Program-made: the position numbers and the translations under genes
Assembly (NCBI GenBank): GCA_036704125.1
Contig: DATNQI010000037.1
Location: 1-48,191, forward strand
Reading direction: 5' to 3'
DNA: 48,191 bases
Origin: Pantanalinema sp.
Lineage (GTDB): Bacteria > Cyanobacteriota > Sericytochromatia > S15B-MN24 > UBA4093
Notes under the pieces: generated by a model
The model's database searches: none
What the model saw: only the letters and a program-made list of their open reading frames with translations
What the model was told of the DNA's origin: nothing
Shown here: in pieces, positions 23,783 to 32,173 of the stretch
Position numbering within the stretch: position 1 is the stretch's first letter
Layout: each line of letters begins with the position of its first letter

Positions 23783-24691
23783 ATGCCCATGTGGAGTACC
23801 GCTCTGCTCTTCGCCCTGATGATCGCTGCAGGCTACGCCTTTCGCCGCCTGCGCCTGGTGGGCCCCGACGCGACCCGCGACATCAACCAGCTGGTCCTCA
23901 ACTTCTGCCTTCCCGTCCTGGTCTTCCTCTCCCTTCACCACGCCACCCTGTCGTGGTCGTACGCGGTCATCCCGGCGATCGCCTGGTTCTCGATCCTGCT
24001 CGGCGCCGGCGCCGGCTGGGTGATCGCGCGCCTGGGTCGCCTCTCGAAGGCCCAGGCAGGGGCGGTCATGCTGCTCATGGCCTTCGGCAACACCGCCTTC
24101 ATCGGCTATCCCGTCCTCTCCGCGCTTTACGGGCCTGATCACCTGACCGTCGGCATCTTCTACGATCAGCTCGGCACCTCGGTCCTGCTCAACACGCTCG
24201 GGATCGCGATCGCGAGCGGCGCAAGCGGCGCGTCGGTCCGGCCGCTCGAGCTGGTTCGCAAGCTCTTGGCCTTCCCGCCCCTCTACGCCCTGGTCCTGGG
24301 CTTCGCGCTGCACGGCGTTTCGATCGCTCCCTGGCTGGAGGGCGCCCTGCTGCGGGTCGCCGACATGACGACGCCGCTCATCATGTTCTCCCTGGGCCTC
24401 GCGATCCGGCCGGGCAACTGGCGCCAGGACTCGCACCTGGTCGGAGCGGTGGTGCTGGTGCGGCTGGTCCTCGTCCCGCTGGCGGTCCTCGCGGCGGCGA
24501 GGCTCTTCGGCTTGCCGCCGGCCTTCCTGCAGGCCTCGGTGCTGCAGGCGGCCATGCCGGCCATGCTGTCGTGCCTGTCGATCGCGGTGATCTACGGGCT
24601 GGACGTGGTGTTCGTCGTGAACGGCCTGATGGCGACCCTGTTCTGCGGCCTGGTGACCCTGCCCGTCTGGTACTGGCTGCTGGGGCTTTGA
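23783..24691 (+). CDS. AEC-family membrane carrier (auxin efflux carrier-like), 302 aa
   Basis: About ten transmembrane helices in two inverted five-helix halves, with family motifs NQLVLNFCLPVLVFLSL (about 33-49) and GNTAFIGYPVL (about 102-112) in the unwound core helices, and QAAMPAMLSCLSIAVIYGLD near the end. AEC proteins export or take up small carboxylates, auxin-like or malate-like substrates; the substrate here is not predictable. The two ATGs at 23783 and 23789 are both possible; GAAAG is just upstream. It is monocistronic. Confidence 0.85.
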   Translation: MPMWSTALLFALMIAAGYAFRRLRLVGPDATRDINQLVLNFCLPVLVFLSLHHATLSWSYAVIPAIAWFSILLGAGAGWVIARLGRLSKAQAGAVMLLMAFGNTAFIGYPVLSALYGPDHLTVGIFYDQLGTSVLLNTLGIAIASGASGASVRPLELVRKLLAFPPLYALVLGFALHGVSIAPWLEGALLRVADMTTPLIMFSLGLAIRPGNWRQDSHLVGAVVLVRLVLVPLAVLAAARLFGLPPAFLQASVLQAAMPAMLSCLSIAVIYGLDVVFVVNGLMATLFCGLVTLPVWYWLLGL

Positions 24692-24708
24692 GCACGCCCT
24701 CTCAAATC

Positions 24709-24717
24709 TGCTAGGAT
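24709..24717 (+). promoter_or_regulatory. extended -10 promoter upstream of the 159-aa membrane protein
   Basis: TGCTAGGAT, an extended -10, lies 70 bases upstream of the start and just after the AEC gene. It probably also serves sbcD and sbcC. Confidence 0.4.
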
Positions 24718-24786
24718 GGTGAAAACAGGCGGTGGCCGCGATTTCCCGCGCCTGTGTCGATCCGCACCGTGCTTGAAGGAGCCCCC

Positions 24787-25266
24787 ATGTCCGCAGCCGA
24801 AGACCGTGCCCGCTTTGCCCGTGACCTCCGCACGTCGGTGGGGGGCATGTTCCTCACGGTGGTGGCCTACAGCGCGATCGTCGTCTGGCTGTGGAAGGTC
24901 GCGCCCGCCGCGCAGAACCCGACCCTCAACCTCCTCGAGGTCGTCTTCCTCGTGGTGGCCAACGCCCTGTTGCTCGCGGGCTTCATCTACTGGCGCAAGC
25001 TGCCCACCAAGAAGATGAAGGAGCTTCCCGCCCGCAAGTTCGGCAAGGCAGAGCGCGAGCCGGGCCCCACCCCGCGCGCGATCGCCCTGCGCACGCAGAC
25101 CTTCATCGTGGCGGCCATGCTAGAGGCCCCCGCCGTCCTCGGCCTGGTCCTGCACGCGATGGGGGCCCCCACGTCCCACTCGCTGACCTACATCGGCGCG
25201 AGCGCCCTCGGCGTGCTCTGGCTCTGGATCGCCATCCCCGCCAAGGCGCAAGAGGTCCTCGCTTGA
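24787..25266 (+). CDS. four-helix membrane protein of unknown function, 159 aa
   Basis: Four predicted transmembrane helices lie at about 20-40, 52-72, 104-131 and 136-157, in two pairs separated by a basic loop (LPTKKMKELPARKFGK). AAGGAG lies about 6 bases before the ATG at 24787. Its TGA overlaps the TTG start of sbcD, so the two are co-expressed, but I see no functional link. No family was recognised. Confidence 0.65.
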   Translation: MSAAEDRARFARDLRTSVGGMFLTVVAYSAIVVWLWKVAPAAQNPTLNLLEVVFLVVANALLLAGFIYWRKLPTKKMKELPARKFGKAEREPGPTPRAIALRTQTFIVAAMLEAPAVLGLVLHAMGAPTSHSLTYIGASALGVLWLWIAIPAKAQEVLA

Positions 25267-26555
25267 GCCGCCCGCTCAAGTTCCTGCACGTCGCCGACCT
25301 CCACCTGGGCGCCACCCCGTACCACCACGAGGAGCGCAGCAAGGACTTCTTCCGCGCGCTGCACCACGTCGTCGTCCGCTACGGGGTGGAGGAGGGCGTG
25401 GACTTCGTCGTGATCGCCGGCGATCTCTTCGACAAGCGCAACATCGAGCCGCGGGTCCTGACCCAGGCGACCGTCGTCTTCAAGGAGCTCAAGGAGGCGG
25501 GGATCCCGGTCTTCGCCATCGAGGGCAACCACGACCGCTCGGGCCACGCGAGCCAGGTCACCTGGCTGCGCTACCTGTCGGACTGGGGCTGGTTCCGCCT
25601 GCTCGAGCCCGAGCACCAGGAGGACGGCAGCATCGTGCTGAACCCCTGGAGCGACGAGGAGCACCACGGGGGCTACCTGGACTTCAAGGGCGTGAGGATC
25701 GTGGGATCCAGGTGGTACGGGGCCACCACCGCCGCGGTCATCAAGCCGCTGGCGGACGCCATCGCGCGGCTTCCCGGCGATCCCTACACCCTCCTGATGT
25801 TCCACACGGGGCTGGACGGCTACCTCGACCACTACTCGGGCGGCGTCACCCACCACCAGCTCAAGCCCTTCAAGGAGGCCGGCGTCCACTACCTGGCGCT
25901 CGGCCACATCCACAAGCGCTACGAGGAGTCGGGCTGGATCTACAACCCGGGCAGCCTGGAGGCCGCCAACGTGGGCGAGTACCGCGAGGAGCGCGGGGCC
26001 TACCTGGTCGAGATCGACCCCGAGGCGCGCACCCACGTCGCCACCCACATCACCGACTACCCTTCGCGCCCCTTCCACCGCCTGAAGCTGGACGTGAGTC
26101 CCTTCGCCTCGCCCGAGGAGACGATGGAGGCGATCGAGGCCCACCTGAGGCGCGAGTGGCCGCGGTGCAAGCCCAAGTGGCCCACCGACGAGACGGTCGC
26201 CAAGCCCGTGGTGGAGCTGACCCTCCACGGGACCCTCGGCTTCAAGCGCCACGAGCTGGACCTGGACGCGGTCGCTCAGCTCATCGTCGCGCACTGCGAT
26301 CCCTTGCTGCCCCGCGTGAAGTACGACGCCATCCCCGCCGAGTACGCGGTGGCGCCGGGGGCGGCCATCGGCATGGACCGAAAGGAGCTGGAGCGCCAGG
26401 TGGTCAAGGACCTGGTGAGCCGGGATGCGCGCTACCAGCCCAGGGCCGAGGCCTACGGCCAGGTCGTGCTCTCCCTGAAGCAGCAGGCGATCGCAGGGGC
26501 GCCCCCCGCCGAGATCGCCTCGTACCTGACCCGGGCCCTGTCGGAGCTCGGTTAA
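25263..26555 (+). CDS. sbcD: exonuclease subunit SbcD (Mre11-like), 430 aa
   Basis: This calcineurin-like nuclease cleaves DNA hairpins and ends together with SbcC. All metal-site motifs are present: DLHLG (12-16), GDLFDKRN (53-60), GNHDRSG (88-94), the His of FHTG (181) and GHIHKR (214-219). The C-terminal capping region (about 270-430) follows. The TTG start overlaps the previous stop (TTGA) and has AGAGG about seven bases upstream; a much longer upstream frame is a shadow of the membrane-protein gene. It is the partner of sbcC, which starts 72 bases downstream after a copy of repeat B. Confidence 0.92.
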   Translation: MSRPLKFLHVADLHLGATPYHHEERSKDFFRALHHVVVRYGVEEGVDFVVIAGDLFDKRNIEPRVLTQATVVFKELKEAGIPVFAIEGNHDRSGHASQVTWLRYLSDWGWFRLLEPEHQEDGSIVLNPWSDEEHHGGYLDFKGVRIVGSRWYGATTAAVIKPLADAIARLPGDPYTLLMFHTGLDGYLDHYSGGVTHHQLKPFKEAGVHYLALGHIHKRYEESGWIYNPGSLEAANVGEYREERGAYLVEIDPEARTHVATHITDYPSRPFHRLKLDVSPFASPEETMEAIEAHLRREWPRCKPKWPTDETVAKPVVELTLHGTLGFKRHELDLDAVAQLIVAHCDPLLPRVKYDAIPAEYAVAPGAAIGMDRKELERQVVKDLVSRDARYQPRAEAYGQVVLSLKQQAIAGAPPAEIASYLTRALSELG

Positions 26556-26623
26556 TGAACGCCATGGCTTCGCCGGCGATCACCCCCCCTTGCGTCCCCC
26601 CCATCGAGGGGGGGAAAGGGTTA
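26556..26623 (+). repeat. repeat family B, copy 2
   Basis: TGAACGCCATGGCTTCGCCG begins directly after the sbcD stop. The repeat ends in CCCCCC-ATCGA-GGGGGG and GAAAGGGTTA, four bases before the sbcC start. Its Gly-codon-like G-rich end provides the only candidate Shine-Dalgarno (GGGGGAAAGGG) for sbcC. Confidence 0.85.
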
Positions 26624-26627
26624 TAAG

Positions 26628-29600
26628 ATGCACATCGTCTCGGTCGAGCTGGAGAACATCAAGCGGTACACCCACGACCGCTTCGAGTTCATGCTGGGCA
26701 CCAACGCCATCTCCGGGCCCAACGGCGCGGGCAAGTCCACCATCCTCGAAGCCATCGGCTTCGCCCTCTTCGACAGCCTCCCCTACAAGAAGGAGGACTT
26801 CCTGCGCCGGGGCGCGACGACGGGCACCGTGCGGGTGACCTTCGAGTCCGGGGTGGACGAGCGCGAGTACACGGTCGTCCGCAACACCAAGTCCACCTAC
26901 TACGTCTACGACCCCGCGACCAAGACCCGCGTGGCCGAGCAGAAGACGGACGTGCTCGCCTGGCTGCGCGAGCACCTGGGGGTCGCGCCCGACACCGACC
27001 TGGACGAGTTCTTCCGCACCACCATCGGCGTGCCGCAGGGCACCTTCACCGCGGTCTTCATGGACACCGCCACGCGCCGCAAGGCCGTGTTCGACCGCAT
27101 CCTGAGGGTCGAGGAGTACCGCCAGTCCTCGGATGCCCTCAAGGAGACGCTGCAGCACTTCCAGGGCCGGATCAACGAGGCCGACAAGGAGCTTGCGGGC
27201 TACCAGGGACGCCTCCTGCGCATGCCGGACCTCGAGGTGCAGCAGGCCCAGCTCGAGACCGAGCAGCGCTCGACCGAGGAGCGCCTCTCGCGCGCCACCA
27301 AGGAGCTCGCCCTCTATCAGGGGCGCCTCGTCGAGGTGGACGCCCTGGAGAAGGCAATCGCCCAGGATCGGCGCGACCTCGAGACCCTCGGGACCAGGCG
27401 CGATTACGCCCGCAAGGAGCGCGACGCGGCCCAGGCGCGCGTCGGCGAGGCCGAGCGCGCCATGAGCGAGCGCAAGGCCCTCGAAGGCGATTACCGGGCG
27501 TATCAGGCCGCGGAGAAGGACCTCACCGCGCTTCAAGCCGATCTCAAGGCCCGTGACGCCCTCAGGTCCGAGCGCGCCGGGGTGCAGCGCAAGCTGGACG
27601 AGGCGACCTTCGCGCTGCAGACCCTCGCGTCGCGCTTGACGGCGCTCGAAAAGGACGCCGAGGCCCGCGAGGCCCTGCGGCCCCAGGTCGAGGCCCAGGC
27701 GAGGCACGAGGCGGCGCTCTCGGACCTCAAGGCCAAGCTCTTGGAACTCAAGGCCCTCGAAGAGCGCCTCGCGCGGACCCGCGCCGAGCATGCCACCTGG
27801 GCCGAGCGCCTGAGCAAGATCGAGGCCGAGCTCGGCGCCATCGACGCACTCGCCGAGGCGCCCCTTCGCGTCGCGACCCTGGAGGCCTCGCTCAAGGAGC
27901 AGGAAGCGTTGCTTGCGGCATTTCGCGAGGCCGAGTTGCAGCGCAAGGAGCGCGAGAGCCGCCGCAAGCTGCTCGAGGAGGAGGCCGCCAGGGAGCGCCG
28001 CGCCGTCACGGCCCACGCCGCGACCCTGGCCGAGAAGGAGCCGCTGCGCAAGATCGCTGCTCAGCTCGACGCCCTGACCGAGCAGGGGCAGGCCCTGCGC
28101 GATCGCCTCTCGTTGGTGGAGGCCGAGCTTGCGCGCGATCGCCAGGCTTCGACCCAGTTCCAGGCCGGCAACCTGTGCCCCATCCTCAACGTCGGCTGCC
28201 CCATCCTCGAAGGCCAGTCGCCCGAGGCTTACTACCAAGACGTCATCGCCCAGGGCGAGGCCAAGGCCAAGGCCCTGGGCGCGGAGATCCTGGACCTGCG
28301 CAGGCGCTGGAAAGAGGCGAGCGACGCGAGCAAGCAGGTCGCCACGCTCGACGGCGTGCGCTTGCAGCACGACGAGGCCAAGCTCGCGCTCGAAAAGCAC
28401 GAGGCGGCGCTCGCCGCTCTGGCCAAGGCGGACGCCGCCGTCGCGGGCGCTTCGGCCGAGGGCGAGGCGCTTTCGCGCGCCATCGCGACGGCCCGCGAGG
28501 CCTTGACCAAGGCCCAGGCCGAGGCGGGGCGCTACGCCCAGCGCGAGGGCCTCGCCACCCAGCGCGACGCCGTGGTCAAGGAGCAGGCCGATCGCCGCTC
28601 GGCCATCGAGGCCGACGAAGCGGCGGCCAAGGCCCACGGCGCGCTCGCCGAGCGTCTCGCTGCCGTCGAGCAGGAGCTTGTACAGCTGGGGGATCCCCGC
28701 TCGCGCGACCGGGCCCTGGAGCGCGCGATCGCCGAGCGCCCCCGGCTCGAGGCCGAGCGTTCCGCTCAGGCCACCGCGGCTCGGGAGCAGACCGCTGCGC
28801 TTTCGGCCCTGGACGAGCGCCTTTTGCCCTTCGCCGAACTCGACACGCGCCTGCTGCAAGCGGGCGATCGCAAGAAGGCGTCGGAGGCGGGTTACCAGCG
28901 TTACCTCGCGGTGGCCGGTGTCGCCGACGAGCTTGCGGCTCGCCATCAGGCCCACCGGGACGCGCTTTCGCGTCTCGAGGCGATCGAAGGTGAGCTTGCG
29001 GCCCTTGCTTCCACTTCGAGCGAGCGCAGTGCCGCCTACCAGGCCGAGGAGCACGCGAGCCTGCGCGAGCGGGTCGAGGGCCTCAAGGCCGAGGCGATCC
29101 GCTTCGAGCAGGCGGTGGGCTTTCTCGTGCAGCAGCTGGAGCGCACCCGAGCGGAGATGCGCGAGCTCTCCCGGGTGCAGGAGGAGATGAAGGAGGCGAT
29201 CGCCGCGCGCGAGCGCCTGGTGGCCGATGCGTCCTTCGTCGAGTTCGCCCGTGGCACCCTCAAGGAGGCGGGCCCCTTCATCACCGAGGCCTACCTCATG
29301 ACCATCTCGCTGGAGGCCGACCGCCTCTTCCGCGAGATCACGGGCCACCACCAGGTGCATCTGCGCTGGAGCAACGACTACGAGATCCTGCTCGAGGAGG
29401 AGGGACGCGATCGCCCCTTCAACAACCTCTCGGGCGGCGAGCAGATGGCCGCGGCCCTCTCGGTTCGCCTCGCCCTCCTCAAGGAGACCTCGAGCGTGGA
29501 CATGGCCTTCTTCGACGAGCCGACCACCAACATGGACGAGAACCGGCGCAGCAACCTCGCGCACCAGATCGGCGAGATCAGGACGTTCAAGCAGCTGTTC

Positions 29601-29666
29601 GTGATCAGCCACGACGACACCTTCGAGCAGTGGACGGATCACGTGGTCCGGGTGGCCGAGCGATAG
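26628..29666 (+). CDS. sbcC: exonuclease subunit SbcC (Rad50-like SMC ATPase), 1012 aa
   Basis: The ATPase head is split to the two ends: Walker A SGPNGAGKST (29-38), and at the C-terminus the signature NNLSGGEQMAAALSVRLAL, Walker B MAFFDEPTTNMD and the switch ISHDD. Between them are two long coiled coils (about 170-510 and 530-880). The hook between them has two Cys in CPILNVGC (C517 and C524, six residues apart) and lacks the canonical CxxC. SbcC tethers DNA and drives the SbcD nuclease. Its ATG follows repeat B, whose G-rich end serves as ribosome-binding site. Confidence 0.92.
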   Translation: MHIVSVELENIKRYTHDRFEFMLGTNAISGPNGAGKSTILEAIGFALFDSLPYKKEDFLRRGATTGTVRVTFESGVDEREYTVVRNTKSTYYVYDPATKTRVAEQKTDVLAWLREHLGVAPDTDLDEFFRTTIGVPQGTFTAVFMDTATRRKAVFDRILRVEEYRQSSDALKETLQHFQGRINEADKELAGYQGRLLRMPDLEVQQAQLETEQRSTEERLSRATKELALYQGRLVEVDALEKAIAQDRRDLETLGTRRDYARKERDAAQARVGEAERAMSERKALEGDYRAYQAAEKDLTALQADLKARDALRSERAGVQRKLDEATFALQTLASRLTALEKDAEAREALRPQVEAQARHEAALSDLKAKLLELKALEERLARTRAEHATWAERLSKIEAELGAIDALAEAPLRVATLEASLKEQEALLAAFREAELQRKERESRRKLLEEEAARERRAVTAHAATLAEKEPLRKIAAQLDALTEQGQALRDRLSLVEAELARDRQASTQFQAGNLCPILNVGCPILEGQSPEAYYQDVIAQGEAKAKALGAEILDLRRRWKEASDASKQVATLDGVRLQHDEAKLALEKHEAALAALAKADAAVAGASAEGEALSRAIATAREALTKAQAEAGRYAQREGLATQRDAVVKEQADRRSAIEADEAAAKAHGALAERLAAVEQELVQLGDPRSRDRALERAIAERPRLEAERSAQATAAREQTAALSALDERLLPFAELDTRLLQAGDRKKASEAGYQRYLAVAGVADELAARHQAHRDALSRLEAIEGELAALASTSSERSAAYQAEEHASLRERVEGLKAEAIRFEQAVGFLVQQLERTRAEMRELSRVQEEMKEAIAARERLVADASFVEFARGTLKEAGPFITEAYLMTISLEADRLFREITGHHQVHLRWSNDYEILLEEEGRDRPFNNLSGGEQMAAALSVRLALLKETSSVDMAFFDEPTTNMDENRRSNLAHQIGEIRTFKQLFVISHDDTFEQWTDHVVRVAER

Positions 29667-29700
29667 CACGCAACCGAGCCAAGTCCCACCTTTTCGGCGT

Positions 29701-29871
29701 GTGACCTTGCTCACCCCCTGAAAACCGTCGCTTCTTCGGAGGTGCGGGTCAGGGGCTGTTTTGGGCGGCGAAGAACGGGCAAGCGCAAAGCGCCCGCCGA
29801 CAGGGCCACCTGGGCGAAACGCACGTACGGGCCCCAGGGTGTCCCGTGTTAAAAAATGGGCATCGAAAGTT
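29701..29871 (+). ncRNA. conserved leader RNA, copy 1, candidate cis-regulatory structure
   Basis: This 171-nt block fills most of the 345-bp gap before the first lipoprotein gene. It starts with a hairpin GTGAC-CTTG-CTCAC and contains a 91-nt core (29781-29871) shared ungapped with copy 2 (69 of 91 identical by my count). The core includes GGCGAAACGCACGTACGGG and a CAC-GTAC-GGG / CCC-GTG stem, and ends CATCGAAAGTT. A second hairpin just before the ribosome-binding site (CGCCTC / GGGGCG, about 29967-29987) is also shared. No known riboswitch class was recognised. Confidence 0.5.
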
Positions 29872-30011
29872 CACCACTGGCCCACGAACTCACCTGAACC
29901 GATTCGCAGGATGGATTTCCTCTCAATGAACGAAGATTTCACGTCGTGAAGCGTGCCGGTGGTCTCGCCTCTGATCAATCGGGGCGAATGAGAAGGAAGG
30001 ATGGGAACGGT

Positions 30012-30536
30012 ATGCGCGTGAATCACCTCAACGGTCTTCTGCTCGGTCTCGCCCTCGTCACCGCCAGCGGTTGCAGCACCGCGCCCACCGCGGCCCCTGC
30101 CGCCCCGAACCCCGTGGTCCACCCGGTCCAGCAGCTCGAGCCCGCCGGCGCAGTGCCGGCGCAGGTCGCCCCCGCACCGCTGGCGGCTTCTCCCTGCAAC
30201 CCCTGCGACGGCGTCGGGGCCTACGGCGCCCCCTACGGTCCCTACGGAGGTGCCCCGTACTACCCCTACACGGGCATTCCCCTGCCCGGCTACGCCACCT
30301 TCTTCGACCCGTTCGCCGTCCCGGTCGTCGACAACATCTCGAGCAACGTCTCCCCCTCCAACGTCGTCCAGGACTCGAGCATCAGCATCACCGGCAACAA
30401 CAACACGGTGATCATCAAGCAGGGCGGCCGCGGCGGCGGGCGAATCGACGGCCTGGACGTGACCGTCGACGGCAACGGGAACACGGTCGAGGTCAAGCAG
30501 GGTCGCGATCGCAAGAATAACGACAAACCGGTCTAA
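30012..30536 (+). CDS. lipoprotein paralogue 1 with curlin-like repeats, 174 aa
   Basis: A lipoprotein signal ends TASGC (Cys about residue 21). A Pro/Ala-rich linker leads to a Cys-, Gly- and Tyr-rich region (NPCDGVGAYGAPYGPYGG and PYYPY, about 62-90), then FFDPF and a C-terminal beta region with two repeats of the type I-x-G-x-x-N-x-V-x3-Q-G (GNNNTVIIKQGG, GNGNTVEVKQG). N-x-V-x3-Q is close to the curlin repeat N-x-A-x3-Q, and DUF3060-type beta solenoids look similar. It is the first of three tandem paralogues. The start is set by AAGGAAGG about 11 bases upstream; the frame extends to 29946 without support. The function is unknown. Confidence 0.7.
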   Translation: MRVNHLNGLLLGLALVTASGCSTAPTAAPAAPNPVVHPVQQLEPAGAVPAQVAPAPLAASPCNPCDGVGAYGAPYGPYGGAPYYPYTGIPLPGYATFFDPFAVPVVDNISSNVSPSNVVQDSSISITGNNNTVIIKQGGRGGGRIDGLDVTVDGNGNTVEVKQGRDRKNNDKPV

Positions 30537-30554
30537 TCGGCGAATTTTTCTCGC

Positions 30555-30593
30555 GCGCAGGGGGCGGACTTGGTCCGCCCCCTGCGCTTTTTT
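30555..30593 (+). terminator. strong rho-independent terminator
   Basis: GCGCAGGGGGCGGAC, loop TTG and the exact complement form a 15-bp stem followed by TTTTTT. It separates paralogue 1 from the leader of paralogue 2, so the two are separate transcripts. Confidence 0.93.
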
Positions 30594-30646
30594 CATCGAG
30601 CGAGCAGGGGTCGAAGTAAGCGACCGAAATCCCTGCCATCGCAGCT

Positions 30647-30817
30647 GTGAGCTTGCTCACGCCGGGGAAACCCGTGCTTATCCGGAAAGACGGATGCCGG
30701 GCCGATTTCATCCCCCGAGATCGATCAAGCGTGAAGCGCCTGGTGACAGGCCCGCTTAGGCGAAACGCACGTATGGGTGATCTGCTCTCCCGTGATAAAA
30801 ATTGACCATCGAAAGTT
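30647..30817 (+). ncRNA. conserved leader RNA, copy 2, candidate cis-regulatory structure
   Basis: This 171-nt block, equal in length to copy 1, begins with a perfect GTGAG-CTTG-CTCAC hairpin. It shares the 91-nt core (30727-30817) with GGCGAAACGCACGTATGGG, a variable 11-nt loop, then CCCGTG, a run of A and CATCGAAAGTT. The distance to the start codon is 142 bases (141 in copy 1). A hairpin CGCCTCG / CGAGGCG precedes the Shine-Dalgarno. Together with the terminator before it, this accounts for the 422-bp gap between genes. Confidence 0.5.
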
Positions 30818-30958
30818 TGATGACCGGCTCAGTCGATCAAATGAATCCCGAGATTGAAGCGAAGTCCTCTTAACTCACCCGGATTTCCCGCCGAGAAACG
30901 TGCCGGTTATCTCGCCTCGGTTCGAGCGAGGCGAACGTGAAGGAAGGATGGGAACGGT

Positions 30959-31489
30959 ATGCGCATGAACCACTTCAACGGTCTTCTGCTTGGTCTCGCC
31001 CTCGTCGCCGCCAGCGGTTGCAGCACCGCGCCCACCGCGGCCCCTGCCAACCCGGCCCCGGTCCTGCCGGTCCAGCCCGCCGGCGGTCAGCCCGTGCAGC
31101 AGCTGGCGCCGGTGGACCCCTGCCCGCAGCCGGTCGCCCCCGCACCGCTGGCGGCCGATCCCTGCAACCCCTGCGACGGCATCGGAGGCTACGGCGCCCC
31201 CTACGGTCCCTACGGCGGCGCTCCGTACTATCCCTACGGGGCGGGCCTCAGCACCGTCTTCTTCGATCCCTTCGCCTTCAACTCGGTGGTCCTCGATACG
31301 GTCGTCGTCCAAGACGACGTGAGGCCCAACAACGTCATCCGCGACACGGACGTCACCATCACGGGCAACCGCAACCAGGTCGTCTTCAACCAGGGTGGGC
31401 ACGGCGGGAGCCGGATCGACAACCTGGGCGTCACGATCGACGGCAACAACAACTCGGTCAAGATCAAGCAGGGTGCTCGCCGCAAGTAA
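30959..31489 (+). CDS. lipoprotein paralogue 2 with curlin-like repeats, 176 aa
   Basis: It is closely related to paralogue 1: same signal (MRMNHFNGLLLGLALVAASGC), same NPCDGIGGYGAPYGPYGG core (about 74-91), FFDPF, and two C-terminal repeats (GNRNQVVFNQGG and GNNNSVKIKQG). An extra PCPQP-type segment lengthens the linker. AAGGAAGG precedes the ATG. The copy includes the same 310-bp upstream region as paralogue 1, so gene and control region duplicated together. A surface-exposed, possibly fibre- or matrix-related role is a guess. Confidence 0.7.
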   Translation: MRMNHFNGLLLGLALVAASGCSTAPTAAPANPAPVLPVQPAGGQPVQQLAPVDPCPQPVAPAPLAADPCNPCDGIGGYGAPYGPYGGAPYYPYGAGLSTVFFDPFAFNSVVLDTVVVQDDVRPNNVIRDTDVTITGNRNQVVFNQGGHGGSRIDNLGVTIDGNNNSVKIKQGARRK

Positions 31490-31541
31490 CCCCGGAGCCC
31501 GTTTTTTCGAGGCGTGCCTCCACGAGAGAAGGAAAGACTGA

Positions 31542-32123
31542 ATGCGAATGAACGCTTATCACGGTCTGGTGGTCGGCCTCACGGCCGCGATGGTCACGGT
31601 CGGCGGTTGCAGCACCGCGCCGAGCGCTCCGGCCGAGCCGGCTCGACCGGATCCGGCCCCGATCCTGCCGAACGGCGGCCAGCCGATGCAGCAGGTGGCT
31701 CCGCCCGTGTCGGATCCCTGCCCTCAGCCCCCCGTGGCGCAGACGACCGATCCCTGCCCGCAGCCGCTGCCCCCGGCGCCGCTCGCGACGAACCCCTGCA
31801 ACCCCTGCGACGGCATCGGCGGCTACGGTCCCTACGGCGCCCCCTACGGCCCCTACGGGTACGGCGGCTACCCCTTCTTCGCGAACGCCATCCCCTTCTT
31901 CTTCGACGATGTCGTCGTCTTCGACGACGACCACCGGCCGCACCGTCGTAACCGGGATCGCGACCACAACGGCCACGGGAACGGCGGCGGATCGAACCAC
32001 GGTGGCGGCTGGCAGGGCGGTGGTGGATCGAGCGGAGACGGCTGGCACGGCGGCGGCGATCGCCCGGGCCGCGGCGAGGGTCGCGGGAGCGGGCGAGGCG
32101 AAGGCCGCGGCGCTCGGCGCTAG
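31542..32123 (+). CDS. lipoprotein paralogue 3 with a Gly/His/Arg-rich tail, 193 aa
   Basis: The N-terminal half matches paralogues 1 and 2 (signal ending VGGC, two DPCPQP segments, NPCDGIGGYGPYG, then FFFDD). From about residue 125 the curlin-like repeats are replaced by a charged low-complexity tail: DDDHRPHRRNRDRDHNGHG, then GGG/WHGGG repeats, and a GRGEGRG end. Such tails may bind metal or nucleic acid, which is inference. It lacks the long leader and follows paralogue 2 after 52 bases, so the two are probably one transcript. GGAAAG precedes the ATG. Confidence 0.65.
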   Translation: MRMNAYHGLVVGLTAAMVTVGGCSTAPSAPAEPARPDPAPILPNGGQPMQQVAPPVSDPCPQPPVAQTTDPCPQPLPPAPLATNPCNPCDGIGGYGPYGAPYGPYGYGGYPFFANAIPFFFDDVVVFDDDHRPHRRNRDRDHNGHGNGGGSNHGGGWQGGGGSSGDGWHGGGDRPGRGEGRGSGRGEGRGARR

Positions 32124-32173
32124 ACAGGCATCATCGAGAGCTGGCCTCGCCCATCCCATCCGGCGAGCTAGGC

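Noticed and set aside
24891-25262. N-terminal extension of SbcD
   Set aside because: The extra codons are the shadow of the four-helix membrane protein gene; the TTG at 25263 has a ribosome-binding site and begins right before the conserved FLHVADLHLG.
29701-30817. Cyclic-di-GMP, cobalamin or similar known riboswitch in the leaders
   Set aside because: The diagnostic conserved segments of those classes are absent; only the GCGAAACGC-type block is superficially similar.
29855-30840. Sigma-28-like promoter (AAAGTTT ... GTCGATCA) in leader copy 2
   Set aside because: The spacing is 13 and not 11 bases, and copy 1 lacks the second half, so the resemblance is probably chance.
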